Origin: Lunularia cruciata
Lineage: Eukaryota > Streptophyta > Marchantiopsida > Lunulariales > Lunulariaceae
Length of the DNA: 64,000 nucleotides
Reading direction: 5' to 3'
Assembly (NCBI GenBank): GCA_948567375.1
Contig: OX419759.1
Coordinates: 36,867,493 to 36,931,492 of the forward strand
The notes under the pieces: generated by a model
Told to the model about the DNA's origin: nothing
Database searches by the model: none
What the model saw: the letters and a program-made list of their open reading frames with translations, nothing else
Translations under genes and position numbers: made by a program
Shown: piece by piece, positions 43,501 through 53,639 of the stretch
How positions within the stretch are numbered: the first letter of the stretch is position 1
Layout of the letters: each line of letters begins with the position of its first letter

Positions 43501-43700
43501 TACTAAGTCCTGTTAGAGCACCCATATCCTTCATATTGAAGCCAAAACAACTTGTGTAGCTCCTCAAGAACCTCCAAACCCTCCATCTTTCCTCTCTTGT
43601 AAGCTTGGGTCCAAGATCTGGCTCCCAAGTATCCTTTATAACTATCATAGGAGTGGAAGATATACTAATTGGTTGCTACAATAGGCCCTTAGAAGTAATA
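40564..43700 (-). pseudogene. E: reverse transcriptase, RNase H and integrase
   Basis: The minus frame at 43463-43648 gives the pre-RT region (FGFNMKDMGALTGL). The RT palm is decayed between 42820 and 43450. The frame at 42592-42813 has the thumb motif VQEFLGLANFSCRYVRGF, followed by the RNase H boundary. RNase H remnants lie at about 42350-42550, with SGH-like ends. The integrase (41237-41614) has CVVC of the zinc-binding region, LDFIGPL (first Asp), YFSKWIE, and VEVLTNQG, where Asn replaces the second catalytic Asp. A short 12-bp repeat (AAAGTCCAAACA) has expanded near 41420-41460, just before LDFIGPL. These domains are typical of Ty3/gypsy and follow the methyltransferase directly. Confidence 0.85.
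41850..42109. repeat. Tandem duplication, 130-bp unit, in E
   Basis: Two adjacent imperfect copies (41850-41979 and 41980-42109) each begin AATAATCCATCACTAAAAC and end ACCACCAAAG followed by a variable tail. They lie between the integrase and RNase H regions of E. Confidence 0.85.
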
Positions 43701-43959
43701 ATGTCATGCTCCCAACCACTAGAGGTCCCAACCTTAGTGTGAAAAACTCCTTCCACTCTGGTTGCAAGCTCTATACGTCCTTTAGATGCATCCCAAGTAG
43801 ACAAAGAGTGTAATCCAAGTAGCCCATGCTCACTTGGATGGACTCCAAGTAGACCACTCTCCCTAGTAGCCATTGGCTATGTCCCAAAAATACACTATCC
43901 ACTTGGTCTATTGCACTCAACATGTGCCTAAATTGTCTTGATATGCAAAGAGCTCACAA

Positions 43960-44238
43960 GTGTTCAAGTGGTGATGCCTATCAAGCACATCTTATGTTGC
44001 TCTGCCAAGCCAAGGCTCACAATCCAGGTCAAATAGTTTAGATCCATAACTTGACCTAACACTTGATGCCTAGATGCCTCCAACATTATTGGAACAACAA
44101 TAATACTAGTGCAAAAACCCATTACCCACTCTCTCTCATTGGCGTTGGGCTCCACCAATTGCTATAACTATGAGTCCCAACAAGTCCAAAACCTCCTTCT
44201 TGAAAAGCATGGGAGCCTGGGAAACTCATAAGTGTAGG
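43960..44238 (-). pseudogene. E: DNA methyltransferase, C-terminal part
   Basis: The C-terminal end of the cytosine-5 methyltransferase domain, beyond the D insertion. On the minus strand the frame gives SFPGSHAFQEGG, then ANEREWVMGF (44119-44150), the E(R)xxxMGF region found before motif X of C5 methyltransferases. A helix and VLGQVMDLNYL follow (near 44045), where the enzymes have the (L)GN/GQ(A/S)V motif X. The pieces are partly in different frames. The sequence joins the 53640-54365 part in frame across D when one copy of the target duplication is removed. Confidence 0.8.
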
Positions 44239-44309
44239 TGTGGTACCCACCTTTTTTGTTTTTCTATGTTTATTAGTGTTTAGGAGAAGAAGTAAGCACT
44301 GGAAGTTGA

Positions 44310-46353
44310 ATTGCAGACAAAGAATGGACAGAAGTAACTTCAGAGGACATCCAAAGAAGACGACATCGGATCCGATGATGGAGGTACTTGGAAAAGGAGT
44401 ACAATGGAAAAAGTCTGAAGAGCACCGTCTTTGGGTCGGAAGACACAAAAGATACAAAGACCATTTAACAACCTTGGTACGTGGCAAGAAAGTACATTTC
44501 AAGAAATGGCGGAGGCAGAAGAAGCATGTCTTGACAGTGACCGGGATTTGCACGCAGAAGAGAGAAAGTCAAAATTGAAATTGACTGAAGAATGACTGCA
44601 ATTTGGGGAAATATAAGATTGCAATTGCGTAGGGAAAAGTTGAATGTGCCAAGTAAATTTCCAATCCCTTTGAGTAGTCGTCCTGCAGTAATGCGTGTCC
44701 GAAAGCCCATCGAGAGTGAAATTTTCTAAAATCCCGAGGGAGTTAGAGTGTCTTGTCCAGGAGAGGGTATCATCTTCCAGCATTGTAGAATGAGAGAACA
44801 GATTATGGCAAAGAAGGTGGCCAATGTGTTGGCGGTGCAAGGTTTTGCAATCCAAAGATTAGATGTAGTAGCTAGAATCAAAGTCTTGACTAGACTTTGT
44901 ATTACTTTCTTAGCATGGAACTAGAATTTCAGTTTCCCGGAGGTGATGGCAGAAATAGCTACCAGTAATTGTGAAGAGGGTCCCGAGGTGGAAGGGAAGA
45001 GAGGCAATCCGGCTTGATGGACTGAGACGGATTGGAGGTTAGAATTGGGGAGAGAAGCAAGAGAGCCAACGGGGATCACCTTCTATCGGAAGTGTGATGC
45101 TGTAGAGGAGACGGCGGAGATTCGCAACTCATTTTTTGCTCCAAGAATGACAAATGGATACAAGGTGGAGTCCTATTGGGATCCAATTTGAAGAAGCATC
45201 GTGGGGGCAATGATGGCCATGTTCAAACCAGAACGAACCACCTATGTGAACATGCAACAAGCCATCTTCTTCCACCAAATGTTTGCAGGAGTTCCAATGA
45301 ATTGGGCAAAGTGCTTCCACCACCGAACAAGGTAGATGGTGATTAATTGGCGAACGGGCTCTCCATTGCATTATTTTGCACCGTTTGCAGCACATTTCTA
45401 CTTTGGGTTGGACCTGCTGACCGAAGAGGAGCATCATCGTATGGTATCTCACGTTCATCCGGACTTACGACAAGAAGCAGACGAGGAAGAGCGCAAGTAT
45501 ATGCTGCATTTGTGAGCCAACGATGAGTATTTCTTGAAGACCGGATAGTGGAAGGTCAAAGAAATCACTAGTCCAAAGACGTAGAAATGCGGCAAAAGTG
45601 AAGAAGTCAAGTCGCCTCCCACTCAAAGAAAGACTTGACGGCTGATTATGAAGAAAACAAAGATGGTGAGAGACGCATCATCGGAATCAGAGTCTGGGGA
45701 AGAAACGAGTCGCAAGAGGAGGAATCCGAAGAAGAGGAGCTCACCTTAAAAAGTGAGGAGTCCGGAAGCAATAGCAAGGGGGAGCCAGAAGTTCAGCAAT
45801 CAGTGGCGGTCAATGAAGATTGTCAAGAAATGGTGGTGAACAAGCCAAGGCCAGAGGAGAAGGAGGAGTATCCAAGAGGGCCAAGTTCAAGAGGCAAAAA
45901 TGAAGGGAAGTACTGAAATGATGTCTCTAAAGATACAAAGATTGCGACTTCGGATGAAGGAGTTGATGACAGAGGTGAAGACTCAAGACAAAGATGGTGA
46001 TGAAGAGGAAGAGAACTTCGGTGGGATATCATATTTGACAAAGGTGGTCACACCATTGCTGGAGCTACTGAAGGATCATCAAAAAGTAATTCCCCAAGAT
46101 CATAGGAAGGGGATGAACAAGTTGCAAGTGGTGATGCATTTGATGAGGGAAGTGAAGGGGTTGCAGGAGCAAAAAGTTTGAAGAAGTAAAGAAGTGGAAG
46201 AACTTTGGCGTAAGGAAGGTGTGACAAAGAAGACTCTTACCATGTTACAAGAAAGCTACGATGTAAAAGAGAAAGAACTGCAGAGGCGAGCCAGAGAATT
46301 AACAGAACAGGCGATGTGGCTGAGCAAGATGAAGGAGGAAGTCAGTGATGTGT
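44310..46353 (+). pseudogene. D coding region, N-terminal part
   Basis: The plus strand from about 44310 encodes a basic stretch (frame 44240-44578). From about 44945 it encodes a protein with several stops: a globular part with FFAPRMTNGYKVESYW and NWRTGSPLHYFAPFAAHFYFGLDLL (read at 45140-45420), and a hinge rich in Ser/Glu/Lys (45635-45916). Helical, coiled-coil-like segments follow (45900-46181, with LELLKDHQKV and MREVKGLQEQ) up to the B3 insertion. I cannot name the family. The globular part vaguely recalls plant mobile-domain or gag-like proteins. At least six in-frame stops show it is not functional. Confidence 0.5.
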
Positions 46354-46802
46354 TGTAAAAGACCAAAACCGAGGAGAGAAATAGGAGAATGGAAACTCAC
46401 ATTGGGACACTTGAATGAGTGAAAACTCCAAATGCCTAGCATGAGCTTTGGCTTTGGTATTTATAGGTAGCATACAAGGCCCTTGAGAAGCTTCTCAAGA
46501 AGTTTCCTCAAGCCGCTTTCTTAGAGTGCAAGCCAAGTTAGCTAGGAAGCTTCTCAAGAAGCTTCCTTCTAGAAGCCGCCTACTTGGCATGCAAGCTAAG
46601 CTAGTTGGAAGCTTCTAGAAGCTTCCTTCTAGAAGCTACTTACTTAAGGTGCAAGCTAAGCTAACCGGGAAGCTTCCCAAGAAGCTTCCTAGATACTTCC
46701 GGAATATTCTAGGCTACTTTGTCTTATGTGCTACTTCGTAAGCCTGACTACTTCATCGCAAAACTCCCGACTAACTTCGTTGCTAAACTTCGTATTGTTA
46801 CA
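46354..46802 (-). repeat. B3 3' LTR
   Basis: 449 bp. On its own strand it starts TGTAACAATACGAAG and ends GGTCTTTTACA. It contains the dense GAAGCTTC array and a TATA box (TATTTATA on the plus strand, 46458-46465). It is 10 bp longer than its partner because of one extra CTAGAAGCTT. Confidence 0.96.
46482..46692 (-). promoter_or_regulatory. Heat-shock-element-like array in B3 LTR U3
   Basis: Seven copies of the palindrome GAAGCTTC occur in about 210 bp, beginning about 20 bp upstream of the TATA box on the element's strand. Each is a GAAnnTTC inverted pair. At 46608-46625 two are spaced exactly as GAA-nn-TTC-nn-GAA-nn-TTC, a perfect four-unit heat-shock element. Others have four-base gaps between pairs. 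Heat-shock factor is known to bind arrays of nGAAn. That this LTR is heat-inducible is inference. Confidence 0.55.
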
Positions 46803-49800
46803 CATTCCCCCGCCGCTAGTTGTTGACGTCCTCGTCGCCAGTGAAGCTTTGAATTCCTGGATGGCCGTCTGTGCATTCTGGAGGTGAGAAAGAGGCTCCT
46901 AGGTGGCATCATGAAGGGGATACCCTTTCCAAAGGACCGTGTACTTTGTATGTTGGCGATGGCCTCGTTGGATATGGCAACGGGAAAGGATACAATCAAC
47001 TTCGTACTCCTCATGATCATTGATAGGGACAGGAAGAGGGTGAGGTTGGACTCAAGAGGAAAAGGAAGAGGGGTTAGGAACAAAGGGTTTCAACTTGGAA
47101 ACATGAAAGATAGGATGGATACGCATGTGACAAGGGAAGGCAAGTCGATAAGCAACAAGAGAGACAATTTGGGTGATATCAAAGGGTCCTATCCAGTTAG
47201 GGGCAAGTTTACGAACTTGGGTATCAAGTGGGAGAGGGAGGTTACTGGAGGATAACATGACTTTATCATCAACTTCAAAGGTGAGATCACGATGATGGTG
47301 GTCCGCATATTGTTTTTGGCGATTCTGAGCAACAAGGAGGTGAGACTTGGCTTGTTGGAGTGATTGGGATATAGTGGTCAAGAATGTGGAAGTATGAGGA
47401 ACCTGAGATGGAGGGGGAGCAAGAAGAGAATCTGGAACAAGTGGATCTTGGCCAAAATTGAGAAAGAAGGGAGAAAATACGGTGCTTGCCTATTTAGAAT
47501 TGTTGTAGGCAAATTTTGCAGCTGCAAGACATTCATCCCAATTGGTATGGTGGACATTGACAAAGGCCCGCAACATATCCTCCAATGTACAATTTGCATG
47601 TTCGGTTTGTCCATCAGTTTGAGGATGATAGGCCGTGGACAAAACAAGCTTGGTGCTGAGTATCTAGAAGAGTGCTTGCCAAAACTTCCCGGTAAATTGA
47701 GGATCACGGTCAGAGATGAGTACACATGACATCCCATGATGCTTGAAGACATTGTCGAAGTAGATTTGCGCTAAGGTTGAGGCATCCACGGTATCATAGG
47801 TTGGTGCCAAGTGGATTTGCTTACTAAGCTTATCCACAAACACCACGATTGCAGTGTGTCTTTGTTTTGTCTTTGGCAAGGATGTGATGAGATCCAAGCT
47901 CACATGCTCCCAGCGAGCGGATGGAATGGCGAGTGGTTGAAGGAGTCCACTCGGCTTCTTGTTACTGGCCTTGTTATGTTGGCAGCTCTCACATGATCTG
48001 ACAAATTCTCAAACATCTTGTGTCATGTTGGGCCACCACCATTGATGTTGGAGGGTACCCAAGGTCTTGTCCACACCCATGTGACCATCAATGGGTAAAT
48101 CATGGGCTTCTTGAAGGCGCACAAGTCAAAGATCACCTTTGGCTGGAACATAGATCCGGTCCGCATGGAATAGAAGGCCTTCCTTGAAGGAGAAGGTGTT
48201 GTACTCCTTGTCACCTATTGTTAGATGACCATGTACCATTTGGAAGAAGGGATCTTGTTGTAGAGCTAACCAAAACTCGTTATGGATCTTGGGGTCAATT
48301 GACACCGTCATAATTGCTGCCGTATTGAGAGGAAAGGACTTCAAATCAAGTCGTCGTGATAGAGCATCAGGGATGACATGGAACCGACCTGGTTTGTACT
48401 CAAGTTTGATGTCAAACAATTGAAGTTGCTCTTCCCATCGAGGATGTTGACTCTTCATGTGCTCCAGGTGTAAGGTCTGCAACAGTGGCTTGTGATCAAT
48501 TTGCATGATCACTTGTTTCCCCAAGAGATAATGCCTCCATACCTTGGTGGCATATACCATTGCAAGTTGTTCTCGATCTCAAGCAGAGTAATTTCTTTCA
48601 GCTGTATTTAGTTGGCAAGACACAAAGGCAATGGGATGTAGCCCATCTAGAAATTCTTGTTGCAACACAGCTCCGATTGCAAAGTTAGAAGCATCAAAAT
48701 CAACCACACAAGGCAGTTGAGGATCATATGGTTGAAGAATGGGTCTTGAAGACACCATATGTTTCAACTTTTGGAATGCTTCTTCATGTTTGGTGTTCCA
48801 TTGGAAGCTCAAGTTCTTTCCCAAGAGGTCAATCAATGGTGCAGCCACATGCGCATAATAGTGGATGAACCGCCGGTAAAAATTGGCCAATCTATTGAAT
48901 GCCCATACTTCTGTAGCATCCTTTGGGGTAGGCCAATCAATAATGGCCTTGATCTTCTCTTCCTCCATCTTGATCCCCTCTGATGAGATCTTATGACCCA
49001 AGAAGGTAACCTCCTTCTGCCAAAAAGCACACTTTGACTTCTTGCAATAAAATTTCCATTGTCGTAGTCGTCTTAGGACTTCTCGCACATGATTCACATG
49101 TTCTGCCTCTGTCTTGCTATAGATTAAGATATCATCCAAGAACACCACCACTGACCGATCCAATAGTCAATCCAACAGCCGATGCATTTGATCCATGAAG
49201 ACTACTGGAGCATTAGTGAGTCCGAAAGGTAGAACTCTCCACTCAAAATGTCCATACCTTGTGCAAAAGGCAGTCTTTTTCACATCCTCTCTATCAATTG
49301 GAATTTGCCAATAGCCGCTACAAAGATCCAACTTGGAAAAGTAACGTGCTCTACTCAGTTGATCAAGTAAGTCATCAATCCGAGGCAAGGAATATGCATT
49401 CTTCACGGTTTGCTTATAAAGCCCACGGTAATCAATACAGAAACGAAGTCCTCCATCCTTCTTTGGAACAAATAGTACCGGTGCTTCCCAAGGAGAGGTA
49501 CTATGTCATATGAAATCCTTCTCCAACAACTCTGTAAGTGTTGTTTGCAACTCCTCTAACTTCTTTGGTGAGAGCCAATAGATTGGTCTACTCACCGGAG
49601 TACTCCTTGGCAATAACTCGATCTTGAAAGGCATACCTCAATCGGAGGGTAATCCCTTTGGCAGATCATCCGGAAACACATTTGCAAACTCTTAAACTAT
49701 CCGATCAACCATTGCTTGATGCGACACTTGGCCCTCCTTAGATTGTTCTTGTGCAATCGGTTTGATCCACACCGCGAATACAAACTTATCTTCCTCCAAA

Positions 49801-50402
49801 GCTTGCTCTATGGCTGCTTCCTTAACAAACTTCTCTTCTAGGGACTCATCTCTCTTCCAAGCATGCTCCATTGTTGCCTTCCTGGCAAACTTCTCATCTT
49901 GGGACTCATCTCCCTTCCAGATTTGCTCTATGGCTACCTTCTCAACAAACTTCCCATCTTGGGACTGACTATTCTTAGGTGTCTTACTCAGAGGTGCCAG
50001 ACAACCTAATCAGAAATTCCTACCTTGGTGTTGTACTTGAATTTAACGTCGGGTCCAATCAAATTGAACCTTATGACGTTCAAGCCAAGGTAGACCCAGA
50101 ATGATATCATAGTGTAGAGGTGCCACTACAAACCTCATACACTTCAAATACTCCTTCCCAATCTTGAAGGTAACAAGATGCGAGGTGCGGAATGCAAAAC
50201 CTTTTCTACCATCCGCCATCATCAAACTACTTCCAATCATTGGCTTGATAGGAATACCCAATTCCTTTGCTACTTGCATAGATATGCAATTCTCTGAACT
50301 TCCAGAATCAACCAAAATCCTACAACCCCGATTAGATATCGTACCTTGCAAGTGAAGCAAACTTGCATAGGTCGAGCCTTCAATCCCTTTGGAACTAATC
50401 AA
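46803..50402 (-). pseudogene. B3 pol (protease, RT, RNase H, integrase, chromodomain)
   Basis: The protease at 50043-50402 has ILVDSGSSEN and the closing IILGLPWL. A repeat-bearing linker follows (49790-49990). RT begins near 49640, with motif [14 protein letters not shown] (49310-49350), LPFGLTNAP (near 49230) and VVFLDDILIYSK (49110-49150). RNase H has VDFDASNFAIG (near 48700) and IDHKPL, ending in FHVIPDALSRR (48340-48380). The integrase has a zinc-binding HHCC region (48000-48110), HVSLDLI and VFVDKLSK (47830-47900), SDRDPQFTG (about 47690) and GQTEHAN (near 47620), where the Glu completes the triad. The C-terminal chromodomain (about 46880-47020) has EYEVD and a WKGYP-type core. In-frame stops include 49164-49166, 48576-48578 and 48123-48125, and a few shifts are present. 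An intact enzyme would copy and insert the element. Confidence 0.93.
49801..49966 (-). repeat. 60-bp coding minisatellite in the B3 protease-RT linker
   Basis: Nearly three head-to-tail 60-bp units (49801-49860, 49861-49920, 49921-49966), each coding on the minus strand for SQD-x-KF ... IEQ-type 20-residue units. B2 has two and B1 has one. Confidence 0.92.
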
Positions 50403-50439
50403 GCTCCCAGTAGGTGGCTCAAAATCTCCTACTGGGATT

Positions 50440-51328
50440 CTTCGTTTCCTTGATCATTCTGTTCCACAAATTCCATCAAGGCAACTTGTCGAGGTCGCCC
50501 ATTCCTAAGTGGACATTCAGCAATGCAATGTCCAACTTGGCGACAATAAAAGCAACCTCCATTTTGTCGTAATCTTTTGCTATCTGCTATGCCAATTGGT
50601 CTTCATTGGATAGCATCAATCTCCATTGGTACCGGTTCTTCCACTCGTGGTATTGGTAGGTTTTGTGTAGGTCGAGGTCGAGACCAAGTTGTCGTAACTA
50701 AGGAATCAAAATGCTCAGCCAATTGCATGGCTTCTTCTATGTTTTGTGGCTCTTGCATGGTCACCTCCAATCTGGTTCGTGACTTCAATCCTCGCACAAA
50801 TTGATCCAGAACTTCACCTTCTTGGATATCTAGAATTTGCATGATGATATTCTGAAATTGTGTGATGTAGCTTCTCACTGAGCCAATCTGCCTCAACTCT
50901 GCCAATTTATCTTGTGTAGCTTGGGTGGCATTTATAGTCTGAAATCGACCAAGTATTGCATCCTTGAATTCTGCCCATGTCAAAATTGGTGTAACAATTT
51001 GTCGTTCAACTCTTTCTACTCGGAATTGCCACCAAAGTTTTGCCACGCCATCCAACTAGCTAGAAGCCAAGAGAATTTGTTTCCGCTCGTCTTGAAGATT
51101 GGTGGCTTCAAAGTAATGTTCACAGTCAAACACAAAATTCTCCACTGTGCTTGGAAGATTCTTGCCTTCAAACACCTTGGGTTTTGGAAATCGAATGCGA
51201 TCTTCTCCATCTCAAACTGGCGCTTTGTCTATCTGTTCTCGTCGTTGCTGGTCTTGTTCATCCAACAATCGAGTAAGATGCTTGATTTGTTGTTGCATTG
51301 CAAGGATAACATCCGGTATTGCCGCCAT
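50440..51328 (-). pseudogene. B3 gag
   Basis: Probable start ATG at 51326-51328 (minus), MAAIPDVI. A Gln-rich coiled helix (QQQIKHLTRLLDEQDQ) is followed by the capsid domain (50603-51055, beginning DGVAKLWWQFRVE and ending LDQFVRGLKSRTRLEVTM). The CCHC knuckle CFYCRQVGHCIAEC lies at about 50515-50560. In-frame stops occur before the capsid (near 51056 and 51212) and near 50600. It would form the particle shell and bind RNA. The protease frame starts shortly after. Confidence 0.88.
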
Positions 51329-51581
51329 TGCTACTACTCTATTCCACTACCCTAAATTTATCTAATTGATTAACACATAGATACAACACGTCCACTGTTC
51401 TCCATAAGTTACAATTGGAAGTATCAAGGGTTCCTCTAACACGATGATCATATGTAGAAAATCCTGCCCAAAGCGTGAGGTGATGAATTGTGTGAAACGA
51501 TGCTTTGGTAATATCTGGACATGAAAGTCCCAATGGTTTGGCGGAAGTGGATTTGGTGGTCCATAATTTCCGTCCATCCCA

Positions 51582-51599
51582 TTCCTGCTCTGATACCAA
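51582..51599 (-). other. B3 primer-binding site (initiator Met tRNA)
   Basis: On the minus strand TTGGTATCAGAGCAGGAATG directly follows the LTR. TGGTATCAGAGC is an exact match to the usual initiator-Met primer site. Confidence 0.92.
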
Positions 51600-52038
51600 T
51601 GTAAAAGACCAAAACCAAGGAGAGAAATAGGAGAATGGAAACTCACATTGGGACACTTGAATGAGGGAAAACTCCGAATGCCTAGCATGAGCTTTGGCTT
51701 TGGTATTTATAAGTAGCATACAAGGCCCTTGAGAAGCTTCTCAAGAAGTTTCCTCAAGCCGCTTTCTTAGAGTGCAAGCCAAGTTAGCTAGGAAGCTTCT
51801 CAAGAAGCTTCCTTCTAGAAGCCGCCTACTTGACATGCAAGCTAAGCTAGTTGGAAGCTTCCTTCTAGAAGCTACTTACTTAAGGTGCAAGCTAAGCTAA
51901 CCAGGAAGCTTCCCAAGAAGCTTCCTAGATACTTCCGGAATATTCTAGGCTACTTTGTCTTATGTGCTACTTCGTAAGCCCGACTACTTCGTTGCTAAAC
52001 TCCCAACTAACTTCGTCGCTAAACTCCATATTGTTATA
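51600..52038 (-). repeat. B3 5' LTR
   Basis: 439 bp, with the terminal TGTTATA-type end mutated on one side (the family norm is TGTTACA). It lacks the 10-bp repeat unit present in the 3' copy. Confidence 0.95.
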
Positions 52039-52043
52039 TGTGT

Positions 52044-52837
52044 GCATTGAGAATGTCCATTTGAAGGCAATGACCATCGTAATGGAGCAGGAGTTGGATA
52101 GTTTGAAGAAGAGTGCAGCGGCGAAGGATCAAGCATGGCAGAGAGAGTTAGTAGCCAGGCAAGAAGAAGAGGAACAATTATGAGAACTTGTCAAGAGTGC
52201 GGAAATGCAAAGCACGCAGTATGCAGAAGAGAAGAAGATGCTCGCTGCGGAGTACGAAGATGAGTTGAAGATGTATCGTGAGGAGTTGAAGGTCAAACGT
52301 TCTCAAGGATATACATCAGAATCAGTGGGAGAAGTTGCGGGGAAGTTGAGAGCACTTCTAAGCACGGAGGCTGAAGGGAGATTGGAAGAAGCCCGCCTAC
52401 ATGAGTTGAAGTTACTTGTGTAGGAAACTCGGAAGAGAAAAGCCAAGGATGTAGATATGAACACCTTGTCAATCCAATTGAGAGAGCGCGTAGATCGGAA
52501 GATGTTAGAAGTAGAGAATAATGTTAGTCTTCAATTAGATTTAGTTAATTCAGAGTTAGAGAAAATTCAGAATAGTGTGACAACGGAGCAGAAACCCAAT
52601 GTTGTAGAAATAGGAATTTAGGTGTTATCGGACTTGATAATTGACACATTAGAGAAGAGTGGGTCAAGAGATAGAGAGTTAGATAAATCACTCCTTAGTG
52701 CAATTGTAGTTTCTAGTGAAGAAGTAGCAGAAACAATGAAGAATTTTGTAGATGTAGATATACCCGAAGAAGGAGAAATAGTAGGAAGATTATCGGGTTT
52801 GGAAGCCGATGATAAGGTAGACATCGGATCAAGATAA
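52044..52837 (+). pseudogene. D coding region, C-terminal coiled-coil part
   Basis: Continues the frame interrupted by B3. 52044-52183 encodes ENVHLKAMTIVMEQELDSLKK and an E/Q-rich helix. 52205-52423 encodes a long charged helix (AEEKKMLAAEYEDELKMYREEL). After a stop, 52622-52837 encodes an acidic tail ending at TAA. Heptad-like spacing of Leu/Met/Val with Glu/Lys suggests a coiled coil. At least three stops interrupt it. No enzymatic motif (protease, RT or integrase) is present anywhere in D, so the element would depend on others for mobility. Confidence 0.55.
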
Positions 52838-53634
52838 ATGTCAATTTTGAGATAGGAAAAGGCAGATATGAAGAGATAGATTGTCAACTGAGATCTGTAG
52901 GTAGGAAGAGATGTTAGGAAGCGGTGCATAGGTAGGAAGAGCTACGGTTTGCTTCAGTATTTAAGGGGAGCATTCATAGTCTCATGTTGTTCAGTATTCA
53001 TATTTTTGAAGACAGATAAAGCAAAGTGCTGTTCTCAGTGCTCGTCGCTTAAGCTTAATGTTGATTGTCAATTTTGTGTGTGGTTGTGAGTGTGTGGAGA
53101 ATTCCGAAGAGCAAGTCAATGTGTCTGTGGATGTTGGAATTTGTAGCCTTGATCTTCATTTTGTGTGTTTGATCTTGAGTGAAGTGCATTGGAGCAATGG
53201 CTTGACAGATCTGAGAGGAATTGTAGTGTTGGTAGTATTCTGCATTTGTGAGTGCAGCAAGAAGTTGATGTGAAGCAATTTCAATCAAGGAAGTTGTGCC
53301 TTCAGTGGAGGGGTGGAACACAATTCTGAGGCAAAATTGTTCTTTGCAATGAAGTGCCGTCTTTGAGAGAATCTGAATCATCACAATCAAGAGTTATTTG
53401 GACAGAATTTGCTATGTTGTGATTATGTGTGTGTATTCGTGACAAGTTATCAAGCTTGTGAGCTTGTTACTCTCGTCTGGGTGTAGTTTCTACCTGAGAG
53501 ATTAAAGAAGAAACCAAGAAGAACTGCAATTGTGACTTTTGACTTCATATTTGGACATTTCTGAATAGTATCTCTACGGGAGCAAACTTTACTTACCCGA
53601 TTACCGCAAAAGTGATATTTGCCGGGTTGTCACA
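52838..53634 (+). promoter_or_regulatory. D right end: promoter-like and non-coding terminal segment
   Basis: Non-coding, GT-rich. TATTTAAGGGGAGCATTCATAG near 52958 looks like a TATA box followed by a start region. From there about 670 bp run to the terminal GCCGGGTTGTCACA. The layout recalls the R-U5 part of an LTR. No homologous copy is present at the left end of D. Confidence 0.4.
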
Positions 53635-53639
53635 GTAGG

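Larger units (their letters stand above)
46354..52038 (-). mobile_element. B3: youngest family-B chromovirus, inserted in D
   Basis: A 5685-bp minus-strand element with its 3' LTR at 46354-46802 and 5' LTR at 51600-52038, and perfect 5-bp duplications TGTGT (46349-46353 and 52039-52043). The D coding sequence is continuous across it. It has an initiator-Met primer site, gag, protease, RT, RNase H, integrase, chromodomain and purine tract, all in order. The LTRs differ by about 15 substitutions and one 10-bp indel. It is the best-preserved family-B copy, with long open stretches interrupted by a handful of stops, and was used as the reference for B1 and B2. Confidence 0.96.
44239..53634 (+). 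mobile_element. D: element with TG..CA ends and coiled-coil coding, no LTR pair seen
   Basis: Starts TGTGGTACCC and ends GGGTTGTCACA, flanked by perfect 5-bp duplications GTAGG (44234-44238 and 53635-53639). The host E reading frame continues across. Without B3 it is about 3.7 kb. It has higher GC than its surroundings. Plus-strand coding for a helix-rich, Glu/Lys-rich protein runs through most of it. A promoter-like TATTTAAGGGG (near 52960) lies about 670 bp before the right end. I could not find two LTR copies: the first and last kilobase do not resemble each other. It may be a giant solo LTR with coding in U3, a non-autonomous retroelement that lost one LTR, or another element class. Short inverted ends (TGTG..ACCC) fit an LTR. 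Confidence 0.75.

Noticed and set aside
43676-43873. 65-codon minus frame as a separate gene
   Set aside because: It lies between the methyltransferase end and the pre-RT region of E and reads as polyprotein linker.
44240-44578. Treating D as an LTR element with a 5' LTR starting at 44239
   Set aside because: No sequence resembling 44239-44900 was found near the right end of D, so a normal LTR pair is not supported.
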